This document shows positions 11,573 to 24,899 of a stretch of DNA of 64,000 bases, piece by piece; position 1 is the stretch's first letter; every line of letters starts with the position of its first letter. The DNA comes from Zelopaecilomyces penicillatus (taxonomy: Eukaryota; Ascomycota; Sordariomycetes; Hypocreales; Pseudodiploosporaceae). A model generated the notes under the pieces. It searched no databases and was not told where the DNA came from. It saw only the letters and a list, made by a program, of their open reading frames with translations. A program made the position numbers and the translations under genes. Location of the stretch: assembly GCA_005765155.1 (NCBI GenBank), contig VCCP01000004.1:3162001-3226000 (forward strand). Direction: 5' to 3'.

Positions 11573-13432
11573 TCATTTCGCCGAATCCCAGGGCAGAGGG
11601 TAAGTTCCCACCCAATCTTCTACCTCACTCCTCAGTTGCACAATTTCGGAGTCGGTCTCACCATTCCCAATATGTTCCATGAAGTGTTTAAGCTTACCCG
11701 GGCTCTTTTCTGCACGCTCCTCAGCCGCTTTGCGGACTGTCTTATTAATTCTGGCAGCAATAGAAACAGCACGGTCCACAACGTCAGCTACGCGGACAAA
11801 GTCGTCTTCGTTGAAGCCTCGGGTGGTCATTGCTGGCGTACCCATCCGAAGTCCACCAGGCACAAGTGCTGACCGATCACCGGGTACAGTGTTCTTGTTT
11901 GCAGCAACACCAACCAATTCCAAAACGCGCTCCACCCTACTACCATCGATACCATGAGGCTTGAGGTCAGCCAAGACCAGGTGATTGTCAGTTCCACCGC
12001 TAACAAGTCGATATCCAAGACCACCTTTTGCTTTATCATCACCTAGTCGCTTAGCGAAAGCTTTAGCGTTGGCTAGAACTTGAGACTGATATGCGTGAAA
12101 TTCGGGTGTCTGAGTTTGTTTAAGCGCCACTGACAAGGCCGTAATGGTATGGTTGTGGGGACCACCCTGATGCCCCGGGAAAACAGAGTTATTGATAGAA
12201 CCTTCAAGATTGTACATCTCGTCAACTTTGGTTTTTGGATTTTGCCTGCGAACGCCTTTCCTATAGAAAATCAAGGCTCCTCGAGGGCCACGCAGACTTT
12301 TATGACTGGTAGTAGTGACAATGTCGGCGAAAGGAAACGGTCCCGGCATAACTTTGGCCGCAACAAGGCCAGAGATGTGAGCCATGTCTGCAACCATGTA
12401 GGCGTTGACTTTGTCACATATCTCCCGCATTCGCTTATAGTCGATGAGACGACTGTAAGCACTAGCACCAGCGACAATAATTTTAGGGCGATAGGTGACG
12501 GCCAACTCCTCAAGGTTGTCATAGTCAATATAGCCAGTGGCCTCATTTAGACGGTAGGGGAGTGTTTCAAAGTATTTCGATACGGCTGAAATCTTCTTGG
12601 TTGGTGTTTGGTATCCATGCGATAAGTGGCCGCCATGAGGAAGGTCCAGGCCCATGAGTCTGTCATGGGTATTCATCAACGCTGAGTATACATAAAGATT
12701 GGCTGGTGCACCAGACAGAGCTGTAGTGTGTTGTCAGTGGAGGTGACGATAGGGAGAGAGCAATGGACTTAGTTACCCTGAACGTTTACCCCCCAAGCAT
12801 TAGGATCTAGCCCAAACGCTTCAAGAGCTCGCTGTTGACAGAGACGCTCTGACTGGTCGATAAATTCGTTTCCTCCATAATATCGAGCGCCTGGATAGCC
12901 CTCGGAATACTTGTCTACGCTTCGTTGTTAGCCGTTTGTTCTCACTTCTCTGTCCTGTTGAACTCATATAGATTTGATTGCTTCTCACTCTGCATTACAC
13001 TCCCTAGTGCTTCTAGAACAGCCTGGGATGTAAAATTTTCCGAAGGAATGAGATTGATGAAATGTTTCTGCCGGGTTTTCTCCTATTGGAACTGTTCAGC
13101 ACTCGCACCCACCGCAGAGCATGATCGGTAACTTTTTGCCCACTACAAAGGCAAAAATCTCGGGACAAACCTTTGCGATGATGTCAAAAACAGCAGGGTC
13201 AGCCTTTTCCAGGCTAGCGACAAGTAACTAGAAATGGAGGCAGCGTGAGCGTTAGGTCCGGTACGTGCTGCGAGCAGCCAATCGAGCTGTGACAAACCTG
13301 TTGTTGGTTGTCAAGTGCCATAGATGATTTGCATCTCCTGACTATGCTTGCTCTAACTGCCATACACATCGTGGTCGGCCTAACAACCCCTCTAAAGGCA
13401 ACCGCCGCAGTTTGGAAGCTGTGAGGAATCAT
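11573..13432 (-). CDS. SHM1: Serine hydroxymethyltransferase, mitochondrial
   Basis: PLP enzyme interconverting serine plus tetrahydrofolate with glycine plus 5,10-methylene-tetrahydrofolate. I assign five exons on the minus strand: 13432-13298, 13227-13171, 13082-12989, 12914-12777 and 12720-11573. They give 523 residues, and all introns (56-88 bp) are GT-AG. The first exon encodes a basic, Arg-rich leader (MIPHSFQ..., RASIVRRCKSS) typical of a mitochondrial targeting peptide, which with LINLIPSENFTS and GSVMQNKYSEGYPG marks the mitochondrial rather than cytosolic isozyme. The PLP lysine lies in TTTSHKSLRGPRG. WGVNVQALSGAPANL spans the last intron and confirms that junction. An upstream in-frame ATG at 13510 would add a hydrophobic stretch; I prefer 13432 because the leader then starts directly. 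No disrupting mutation is seen although RIP-type deserts lie close by. Confidence 0.93.
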
Positions 13433-14120
13433 TGTCGTGAGGAAGGAAAGAGCTTCCAACAACGGTGGAATACAATAGGAAAGCCAGAGAATTGGAGTGA
13501 GTAGGGTCAAATTAAGGCCTCAAGGCGCCATGGCACGGCCTTCAGAGCGCTACGGAAGGAGAGTGAAACTTCAAGTTAAGTGGACAGACTTGACTTTCCA
13601 CCGGATCTTCAGCCAACATATATCATTTTAGTAGGTAGAGGTGCTCCCATGCCAAGAACCTCCGACCGCGGCTACCCGCCAGTCTTCATCCAACTGGGCC
13701 CCAATTGTCTTTGCCGTGGGCACTGATGTCCAACCAAAGCACCTAGCGCTGTTACCTAACCTACAAGTATAATACATACCTACCTAGTACTAATATTAGT
13801 ATCTACCTTAGGTGGGTAGGTACTACTATATTATATCTAAGGTACTATAAATACTGGGTCAGTACCTATCTGCATTACTGCCTATCTAGTAGTACTATAT
13901 ACAAGGGTGGTATGTACCTAGGTACCTCCTACTAAGACGGGTAGTTCGTTCAACTACTCCGTAACTCGGACTTTGTAAGAGTAGATACTCCAACAGGTTT
14001 CCGTGGGGCGACTTCACCGAGCCTTTCTGTCTTAGGAAGCCCGCACTTTAGAGGTTTGTCATCCCGCCATGCCTACACCTAACATGATCACTGCCTATAA
14101 AACACTTGCTGTTCTGGAGA
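13433..14120. promoter_or_regulatory. SHMT upstream region with ACCTA/TAGGT-rich palindromic block
   Basis: This upstream region of the minus-strand SHMT gene extends to the desert boundary. From about 13755 to 13945 it is dense in CCTAGG, TACCTA and TAGGTAC words in both orientations (for example gtacctaggtacctcc near 13915). Blocks of this type are scattered through intergenic DNA of many Sordariomycetes; I do not know a binding protein. Normal composition ends near 14110. No gene is seen. Confidence 0.5.
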
Positions 14121-16039
14121 TAGTTAATGTTTATAAGTGTAAGCATTAATTTCATTATTAACAAGCTAAGATAACTTAAAATTAAATATATTATATAATA
14201 GATATATAAGGAAGTATATATAATAATTAGTTATAAGATTAGGTTTCTTTATTTTAAAAAGAATATATTATTATATATTATAAATAATTAGATTTAATAT
14301 TATTAAATTATTTATTAATTAAATATTATTTAAGTATTATTAATAATTAATTAAGAATAATAGCTTTTAATTAATTTAAAAGTATTATAATTATTAGATT
14401 AAATTATTATATATTATATATATTATATATATTATAATAAATAAATAAATAATTAAACTATTTATTTATTTATTATTTAATTAAATTATTAAATAATTAA
14501 AATACTAGATTAAATAAAAGAATAAAGATAATCTTTTTATATATAATAATTAATAGTAATTATTTATAATAATTATAGAACCTTTATTCTTATATAATTA
14601 TTATAAGAAAAAGTTTATTTTATTTAATAAATTCTTTTAATAATTTTATTTATTAATAATATATTTATTATTAAAATAAGTATTTAAAAATAAATAATAA
14701 GATATTAATTATTAAAAATATTATTAATTTTATTTAAATAAGTATTTATATATAGTTATTATCTTTAAAAAAGATATTAAAAAGATTAAGAAATTATTAA
14801 ATATTATTTAATAATATATTTTAATTATTAAGATTTAATAAAATCTATTATCTTATTTTCTATTAAATTAAATTAAAAAGATAAATTTATTTATTATTTA
14901 TAAAAATAATATAAATAATATCTAGATTTAATATTAAATATAATCTTTTTATTTATAATTAAAATATAATAATAGGTTTAATTTATAATAGTTAAATAGG
15001 ATAAGAATAATTATATTTAGGTGTTATTATATAAAAGACTATTATTTATTTTATTTATATTATAATAATAAAAGCAAGCTAAGAGATAATATATATTTAA
15101 GGGTTATATATTATTTAAGGTATATATAGCTTATATCTTATAATCCTATTATATAAAACTAATAATAATAAAACACTATTAATATTTTATTATTTTAATA
15201 TTAATTTATTAATTATAATTAAATACTTTAAAAAACTATATTTAAAAATAATATATTTATTTATTTTTATTAATTTTTATTAATTTTAAATAAATAAATA
15301 ATAATATTAAATTATAAATTAAAATAAATAATTATAAATAAGATTTTAATATAAAGCTATATTAATAATAAAGAAATTAATAATTAATTTATATTTTTTA
15401 ATCAAAATAAATAATATAATTAATAATTATTAAAAAGAATTAATTAAAATTATTTTTATAATAAAAGATACTAAAAAAGATTAATTATATTATTTAATAT
15501 TAATATATAAAATACTTATAATATTAAATATATTACTTTTAAGGTATTAATATAAATAGCTTTATTTTATTAAATAATAAGATTATAAAATTATTATTAT
15601 TTTAATTAATTAATTTAGTTTTTTTATTTTAATAAAAAGTAATTATTTATTTTAAAATATAAATTAAACATATAATTAATTATAATAAATAGTTATAAAA
15701 GTATAATATAAAAAAAAAGATTAAAAAAATTAAAATATTTAATTTTAAATTAAAAAACGTTATTTAATAGAGTAAATATAATATAAATTAAAGATAATAT
15801 AATTTAAAGAAATATAAATATTTTTATTAAAAGTATTTAAAATAATATAATTTATTTATTTTATATTAATATAATATATTTAAATCTTTTTTAAAATTAT
15901 TATAATAAAATATTATATTAATAGATTAATATAATAATAAAATAATAATATTAAAATATTAAAAGATTTATTAATATATAAATTAAAATATTATAAAAAT
16001 AATTTAAAATAAATAAAAGTAATATTATTAAAATATTAT
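14121..16039. repeat. Deep AT desert
   Basis: Composition collapses within about 50 bp after 14120. Remaining C is almost always before T and G almost always after A. No coding frame, RNA gene or recognisable element end is seen apart from short TA-rich simple repeats near 14405-14435. Confidence 0.75.
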
Positions 16040-16586
16040 TATTATAATTTTATAAAGATTAATTAAAGCTAGTAGTTAAGGTAATAAAAGAAAGATATAA
16101 TAATTATCTAAATAAAAGTTTATATAAAAAATAGAAATAATTATATTAATAATAAAGAAAGAAAGCTAGATTTAATTGAAAACTTAACTTCTTTATATAT
16201 CTAAAAAAATACTAGAATAATTTAAAATAATTTTAAAATTCTAAATAATATTTATTTAGAATTATTAGGTATTTTAAATAAAAAGAAGAAAAGGATTTTA
16301 AAAAATAAGCCTTTATTTTTTATTTTAATCTAGTTTAAAAGATTAAGCTATTTAAATACCTTAAATCTTATATTAGATCTTATAATAGATAAAGCTATTA
16401 TATAATAATAGATTTAATTATAATATAGTAATAGATTAAATATTAAATTATAATAAATCTAGCGATTAGATTATAATAGATTAAACTATTAAATTATAAT
16501 AAATCTAGCTATTAAGTTATAATAGATCTAGCTATTAAATTATAATAGATCTAGCTATTATATTAAAAAACTTATTTATTATAATA
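16040..16586 (+). repeat. LTR-like repeat, family A, with 23-bp tandem units
   Basis: The segment begins tattataatttta and ends ttattataata. It matches family members at 22011, 51360 and (inverted) 52279 over its whole length. Landmarks are aattaaagctagta near the start, a block around aataagcctttattt, then tandem 23-bp units containing agatctagctatta. It has about three more units than the copy at 22011, which accounts for the length difference (547 against 479 bp). No own target duplication was found (attat before, ctctc after), so it may be one LTR of a larger element. Confidence 0.65.
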
Positions 16587-18330
16587 CTCTCTTTAATAAG
16601 CTATATAATATATAGCTAGCCTTTTATAAGGAATTTTTATAGATTTAATAGGTTTAAAAGCCTTAAAAATAAGATTTATTAAAGCTTTAATTAGTTTATT
16701 AATAAATATAACTTTAATTATAAAATAATTTATCTTAAATAATTAATTGATTGATTTCTATTTAATATAATAGAATTTTAATAAAATATATTTAATTTAA
16801 ATATATTAATTTAGATTTTTAATATTATTTATAAAGATTATATTATTATAATATAGGTTTATAAGCTATTAAAAAGGGAATTTTAGCTTTGTAAAGAGCT
16901 TAAAAAGCTATTTTAGCTTTTTTATAGATTTTATTAAAGTATTAGATTTAGCTTTTATAATTAAAAGAATTATAATAATCTATTTCTTTATCTTTTAATA
17001 AATAAATCTATTAATTAATTTAAAAAGATATTTATAAATAGATTTATTAATAGCTTTATAATCTATAAAATTATTACTTAAATAATTTAATAATTAAAAA
17101 GCTAGTTATTTTATTTATATAAGGCTTATAGCTTTATAAAGAATAATTAATTCTTTAAAGCCTTTTAAATATTTTAAAAGATTTCTAATTATATTATAAT
17201 AATTAATATAGCTTTATTATATATATTAAAAAAGCTATTAAATTAAAAAAGCTATATTAAATCTAGAAAATAATATAAGATATATTATAATTTATTAATA
17301 GATTTATTATTTAATAAGGCTTAAAGCCTTATTTATAGCCTCTTTTAATACTTTAGATTATAAAGAGATAATTATAAGGATTATATCTTATAATTAAAAG
17401 TATTATAAAGCCTTAATAATATATTAAAATTAATATAGCTATAACTCTCTTTTAGCCTTATTATAATTAATTTAAACTTTTAAGAAAAAGATTATAAAGC
17501 TTTTATCTTTTATCTTTTATAATAAAGACTTTATTTAATAAATATTTTAACTTATTTATAAAATAGATTAAGCCTTATAATAAAATAGTTATTAATATAA
17601 ATAATAATAAATATATTAATCTAAAAATTAATAAATATAATTAGATTTAAGATTTAAGATTAGAATTTATAATTAATTAATAGTTTAATTAATTATTATT
17701 ATTATTTATAAAGGCCTTATTTTAAATTATAAAAAGCTTATTTTAATATTATAATTTATTTTATAATAAGATTATAGCTTAATTTAATTAATAAAGCTAT
17801 TAAAGGATAATTTTTAGAGATTTAAATCTTTATAAAAAAGGAAAAACCTTTTAAAAATTCTATAAAAATATCTTTAAATAATTAATTATTTAAAAAAGCC
17901 TTTATAAAATCGATTTATTTAATTTTTTAATTATAAAAAACTATTAAAGCTAATACAAATCTATTAAATAAAGAGGATATTAATAATTATAAAGGTTTTA
18001 AAATAATCTTTTTCTTTAATTTATATAAAGCCTTTTATAATAAATCTAGCCTTATATTTTAAAGATTAATTTTATATATTCTTTTTAAGTTTAAGAATAA
18101 ATCTATTTTTTAAGATCTTTTTATTCTTTAGAATTTTAATAATAAAGATAAAATATATAACTTTGTTTATAAAGGCTAATAGAATTTATTATAAATAATA
18201 TTAATCTATTTCTTTTTAATAGGATTCTTTAAAGCTTATTTTTAATTAATAGATTTTAAAATCATTTTTATAATATATTTTATTATTAATTTATAATAAA
18301 TATTTATAAAATAAATAAAATTAAGCTATA

Positions 18331-18482
18331 TTAATTTAAGATCTTTTTATTAATATTTAAGCTATTTAATAGATTATAATAATTATATTATAAGCTATAA
18401 TATAGATTATAATAAAGGCTATAATATTAATTATAATAATCTATTAAATAGCTTAAATATTAATAAAAAGATCTTAAATTAA
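18331..18482. repeat. Near-perfect palindrome, 53-bp arms
   Basis: The left arm 18331-18383 is the reverse complement of 18430-18482 with one mismatch, with a 46-bp spacer. The arms are mixed sequence (they include aagatcttttt-type words), not a simple TA repeat, so this is not low-complexity coincidence. It could form a hairpin or mark a fold-back element. Confidence 0.85.
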
Positions 18483-21160
18483 TTAAATCTTTTAATATAA
18501 TTTAATTTATTAAAGTTAATAAATTATAAAGCTCTTTTAATTCTCTCTTTAAATTAAATAAGTTTTAAAAAGTATAAAAATTATCTTTTAAGCTTTAATT
18601 TATAAAATCTATTTCTTTTATAATTTAAAAAAAAGAGATCTTAATAATTTATTAATAAAAAGATATATAGATTTAATAAATCTTTTTATTTAAAATAATT
18701 TATAATTTAATTAGCTTTATTTTAAGATTTAATTTAATACTTTATTAATATTTTTTAATAAGAATAATAATTTTATAATAAACTTTAATAGCTTTATAAA
18801 TAATTAAATTAAATTTTTTAATTATTAAGATTAGTTTTAGCTTTTATAAAAAAAGCTATAAAAGATTAGATATTTTATTTATAATTATTATATAATTAAT
18901 AAGATTAATTATAATAAATAAAATAATAATCTAAAGAAATAATAATAATTAAGCCTAGATTATAATAATTTATAAATAATTTAAAATAATGCTTATAAAG
19001 TATTTTAATAAGTTATTTTATTTAGACTAAACATATTAAAGCTAATCTTTTTATTTATTAATTTATTTTTTAATAATATAAAGATTTTTTTTTATTATTA
19101 AAATATAATTATAAAGAGTATTTCTTATAATAGGCTTTCAAATTTTTAAATAAGCCTTTTATAATATAAAAAATAATAAAATCTTTTTCATTAAATAATA
19201 AAAGAATTATTTAATAATAAGATTTTCTTTTTATTAAAATATGTTTTATAAAAAGCTTATTATAAGAGATTAATTTTATTTAGAAAATATCTCTTTTTAT
19301 AATCTTTAATATTTTTAAAGGATTTAAAATCAGGTTTTTAAAAGATTTATATATTAATTTAGCTTATATATAAGCTAAATAAAAAAATCAATATCTTTTA
19401 TAATAATAAAATTTAATAAATTTATTAATATTTTAATAATCTTTTTTAATAGTTTTAAATTAATATAGCTTAATTAAATATATTAAATTTTAATTAATTA
19501 TAATAGCTTTTAATAATTAAAGCTAGTTATAGATTTTATATTCTTTTTTAAAATAATACTTTTAAAGAATTTTAAAAGAGATATAATATCTTTTAATAAA
19601 TCCTTTAATAAGGATTTTAAAAAGCTTAAATCTTTAAAGCTTATTAATATATATAAGCCTATATTTATAAAATTTTATATTAATTTTAATAATTATTTAA
19701 TTAATTTAAAAGGCTTAATAAAATCCTTATATATATTAAAAAAGAGTTAAAAAGAAATTTTAAGTATTATAGAATGATTATAATAATAATTATAAACCCT
19801 TATAAATTTAAATATAAGCTTTTTTTTTATTAAAAAAGAAGCTATTTTTAATAAAATTTAATAATTTAATAAAATTTAAATTAATTTAAATAGTTTTTTT
19901 TAATAAAAACATATTATTTAAAGTATAATATTTTATTTTATTTATTATATTTTATTTTATATTTAAAAGATATAAAATATTTTTTAGTTTAAGAATATTA
20001 TAAATCCTTAATTAAAGATTTATAAATATTATAAATATAATTATATTAAATCCTTTAAAATAAATTAAATTATTATTAATTATTATAAGCTTTAATTTCT
20101 TAATATAAATATTTTAATTAATAAAAAAAGCATTATTATTAATAATATAATATATTAAGCTTATATTATATAATAATATATTTTTTAGATTAATATTATA
20201 TATAATATTATATATAATATTATATATAATATTATAAGTTAATTCTTTTAATTATATAGCTTTTAAATCTTTTATATTAGATTTAAAATTAAAGCTTTAA
20301 ATTTTAATTATACTATTTTAATTATTTATAAATAAATTATAGATTCTTATTATAAAGAATATTTTATTAGGTTTTTTATTATTAATAATAAGCTTTTTAA
20401 TCTTTTTATTCTTCTAAAAAGGCTTATAAGATTATTTTTAATAGAATTAAATAAAATAAAAATTTAAATTTTTAAAGAGTTTTTTAAAGGGTTTTTTAAT
20501 TTATTTAATTTTATAAAAGCTAGCTTTAATAATAAAAAGGTTTTATCTTTTAACTCTTTTATTAAATTTATTATAAAAAACTATATATTCAAGGCTTTTA
20601 ATAATATATTTAATATTATATAAATCTTAATATTATTTTTTTAAATATTTAATCTATTAAAGAAAAATATATTTTATAGCTTTTAAATATTAATTTATTT
20701 AATTAATAGCTTATATAATAACTTTTATTAATTATAATTTAATAAATCTTATATTAAATTTATTATTAAAAACTTTTATAAAACCTTTATAATTATTAAA
20801 GCTAAGCTTATAAAAGGTATTATAAAGTATTTTATATTATAATATAATATTATAATAATATTATTTATATAATAATTTATAAGCTTTTAAAGGTATTTTA
20901 ATCTAGTTTATAAAGATTTATAAAGATTATAAATAATTATTATATAATAAAAGAAATAAAATAATCTATTAATTATTATTAAAATTAATATTTATAATAG
21001 GTTTTTCTAAAAATTCAAATAATTTTAATATTTATAATTAAATAGATAAGGCCTAATATTATTAATTATAATTTTTAATATTTTATAGCTTAAAAGCTTT
21101 TAAAAAGGCTTATATTCTTTTAAATAACTCTTTAAAAACCAGATCTTTTAATAAATTAGC

Positions 21161-21245
21161 TGATTATATAGGCTATTATATCGATAATTATATAGGCTAT
21201 TATTTAAACTGCTATATAGGCTGTTATATAGGCTGTTACTTTAGT
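21161..21245. repeat. Short minisatellite around tatataggctgtta
   Basis: About five degenerate copies of a 14-bp to 19-bp unit containing tataggct(a/g)tta lie in tandem. G and C are retained here more than in flanking sequence, including a CpG at about 21182. Confidence 0.6.
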
Positions 21246-22010
21246 TAAGATTAGAGGGGATTTCTAATATTATTAATAACTAAAGCTATTATAAAATTAT
21301 CTTTTAATAGCTAGAGTTATATTATAAGGTTTTATATTAGAGTATTTTAGCTTTAAATTTAAGATTAAAAGGCTTATACTTTTAATAAATTACTTATTTA
21401 AAGATCTTAACTTAATATTTTTAGATTAAATTATTATAATTAATAATTATAATAATTAAAAAAAGAGAAAATAATCTATAAAAAATAAAGCTTAGATAAT
21501 TATAATAATATTATATAAGTTTAAAATACTGGTTATAATAATACTATAAATAACTAGGTATTAATAAAAGCCTTATTTTTAATTAATTAATTAAAGAGAC
21601 CAATAAATATATAAAGCTTATTATATATTAACTATAATATATAATATAGCTAGTATAATATCTTTAACTTAATTAATTAATTAATATAATCTTATATAAG
21701 GTTTTTATAAAATTAATTAATAATTTAAATAATTAATTATATTTAATATAATTAATAAACCTATAAACCTATAATTCTATAATTTTAAATTAATAATCTA
21801 TAAATCTAAAAATAGATTCTATTATAAGCTATAAATTAAACATTTAATTCTTATATATATATATATATATATAATTATTTTTAATTAATAGAAAAAATAG
21901 ATTTAATTAATAAAAGAAAAAGAAAAATCTAATATAAAGAAATTAAATATAATAAGAAAAAAGAATAATCTTTTTATAATCTAAAATAATTATCTTTTAA
22001 GCTTATAATC

Positions 22011-22489
22011 TATTATAATTTTATAAAAATTAATTAAAGCTAATGATTAAGATAATAAAAGAAAGATATAATAATTATTTAAATAAATATTTATAAGAAA
22101 TAAATTAAAGATAATTATATTATTAATAAAAAAAGAAAATAGGATTTAATTAAAAATCTATTTTTTTTATATATTTAAAAAATATTAAAATTATTTAAAT
22201 TTATTTTAGAATTTTAAATAATATTAATTTAAAATTATTAGATATCTTAAATAAAAGAAAAGAGAATTTTAATAAATAAGCCTTTATTTTCTAATTTAGT
22301 CTAGTTTAATAAATTAGACTGCTTAGATATCTTAAGTTTTATATTAGGTCTTATAATAGATAAAGCTATTATATAATAGCAGGTTTAACTATAATATAAT
22401 AATAGGTTAGATTATTAAATTATAATAGGTTTAGCTGTTAGATTATAATAAGTCTGGTTATTATATTAAAAAGCTTATTTATTTTAATA
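22011..22489 (+). repeat. LTR-like repeat, family A, second copy
   Basis: Same family and orientation as the copy at 16040. It begins tattataatttta and ends ttattttaata. It is 479 bp and has fewer 23-bp units (about two). Flanks are taatc and tttat, so it has no own target duplication. It is either the partner LTR of the 16040 copy or an independent decayed insertion. Confidence 0.65.
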
Positions 22490-22557
22490 TTTATATATTA
22501 TTATTCTTTATCTTTATATTATAAAGGTTTATATTATTAAAAAGGATTTTTATTTTA

Positions 22558-22722
22558 AATTTAAGCGTTTAAGTTTAAGCCTTAAATATAAAAATAAAAT
22601 AGATTTAAATTAGGCTTTATTAATATAAAAAAAGAGATTAAAATAAAGACTTTTTTTCTTTTTAAGTTTATTAATATTATTTTTAATATTTATTTATAAT
22701 AATTATAAGGCTGGTTTATTAT
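22558..22722 (+). repeat. Dispersed repeat family B, single copy
   Basis: Matches 35925-36090 and 7345-7515 in the same orientation and 7061-7215 inverted. Shared order of landmarks: aagtttaagcc, ggctttattaatataaaaa, gattaaaataaag, aagtttattaatatta, ataataattataagg. Confidence 0.6.
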
Positions 22723-24899
22723 ATTTAATAAACCTTTTTTTTATACTTTTTAAAAAAAAAAATTATTTAAAATAAAATAATAACTTTTATTATAAAATTA
22801 ATAATACATTTCATTAATTTTAAAAGATATATTTTATTAGCTTTAAAAAATAAAAAGACTGTTCATTATATAAAAATATAAATTATTAATTAAGATTATA
22901 AAATACTTAATCTTAAGAAAAAGATTAAGAAATTTATATACTTTAAATATAAATCTTTTTCTTTATTTTAATTATTTGATAAAAATAAGAATATCTTCTT
23001 TTTATAATTAATAATAATATATTATAAAATTATTATTAATATAGATTTTATTAATAATTATAAAAATTAATAAAACATTATTTAATATAATATATTAATA
23101 TTTTTTTAAAGATATATCTAGGATTTTTATTTAATTAATAATTCTAATTAAATATATAATTTAAATAAGCTTTTTAAATATATAATATTAATTTTTAATA
23201 ATCCTTATTATAAAGATATAATATAAATTAAAATAAAATATATTAAATAATAATTAAAAGAATCTTTTTTTATATTTTATATATATTTTTTAAATATAAG
23301 CTTTTAGTAATAAATAAATTAATTTAATTTAATAAAACTAATAAACCTTTATTAAATATTAAGCTATTAAATATATAATATTTACTTGAGATAAAGTATC
23401 TCTTATATTAATTATATTATAATTATATTTTATTATTAATAGATTAATATAAAGCTTAAAGTATTTAATTTAAAAGAGAAAATAAAATAAAAATAAAAAC
23501 AATACTTTTTTCTATATTTAGCTATTCTTATTTTAATTAATAAAAATATATTAATAATTAATATTAATATAATAATTATAATTAAATGTTATATAAAATA
23601 TAAAAAGACTTAAAAAAAGGGTTATATTATTTTTATTAAAAATAATTATTAAATTATAAAATAGATTTTAATTAAAATATTAAATAAAAGAAGAAAAAGG
23701 TTATTTATATTTATTATAAAAACTAAAGATATATATAAGGTTAATATTATCTTATATAACTATAATATCTTATTAATATTAATATTATTAATTCTAATAT
23801 AATATTCAATTTTAATTTAAAGAATAAAAGAAATAATTTATTTTTAAATTAAATTATATTAAAGAATAGATTATTTATATAATAATCTTAAAAAAAGATT
23901 AATATTAAATAATAATAAAGAAAATATAAGATATTAAAGCTAGATTAAATAAATATTTATTTTTAATCTTTATTCTTTTAAACTCTATTATATTTATAAA
24001 TTTATAGATTAATTTAAAATATAAATATTATAAAATAATTAATAAATAAATAACTTAATAATTAAAATTAGGTTTAATATATCTTTTAATGTTATATATA
24101 TTTAATATTATTATAAAATTAATTAAGGATTATAAAATATACTTTATAATTAAAATATAAATAAATATTAATAATTAAAACTCTATCTTAATTATATATA
24201 TAATTTTAAAGCTATTAAAAGATTTAATCCTAAGATTATTTTAAATATAATATAAATAGATTTATCTTATTATTAAAAAAAAAGAACTTTAAATTAATTA
24301 AATAAATAAAATAATTATAAAAGAAAACTTTATTTAATTAAAGTATATAAATATTATTATAATTATAAAATCTATATTTATTATATTAATAAAAAAATAA
24401 AAATAAAAAATAGTAAATATATATAAATTTTTGTTATTAATATTTATAAAATAAATATTATTTTAAAAGATATTATTAAATAATATTATATCTTAAAGAA
24501 TTTATTTAAAATAAATATAAGATAAATAATAATCCTATTATAGCTTTTTAAAGAATTATATAACTTTATAATATTAATTAATAAAAAGGAAATTAATTAT
24601 TTACTTTTATATTAAAAAAAAAAATTTATTATATTTAAATCTAGACTAGATTAAATAAATATTAAATAAATCTATTTTAAGAATCTTTATATAATATACC
24701 TTAAAACTATTTATTAAAGATACAAAAAAAAATACAGAATTAATAAATAAAAAATAGATTAAAGCTAGCTTTTTCTTAATTAATATATTTATTTTCTTTA
24801 TTAAAAAAGCTATAAAAGGATAGAGATTTTATATAGATTATATTAAGCTTTAAATAAAATTATAATAAGAGATTAATATCTATTATTATTAATTAAAAA

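Larger units (their letters stand above)
16587..22010. repeat. AT desert between two family A LTR copies
   Basis: If the two flanking same-orientation copies are an LTR pair, this 5.4 kb is the internal region of a retrotransposon. I could not recover reverse transcriptase or integrase motifs by eye, since sampled lines have only about 10% G+C. The possible target duplication (attat at 16035, tttat at 22490) matches only 4 of 5 bases. The stretch contains a near-perfect palindrome (18331-18482) and a short minisatellite (about 21161-21245). Confidence 0.4.

Noticed and set aside
13433..13510. N-terminal extension of SHMT from an upstream ATG
   Set aside because: It would add a hydrophobic stretch before an otherwise typical basic mitochondrial leader; kept only as an alternative.
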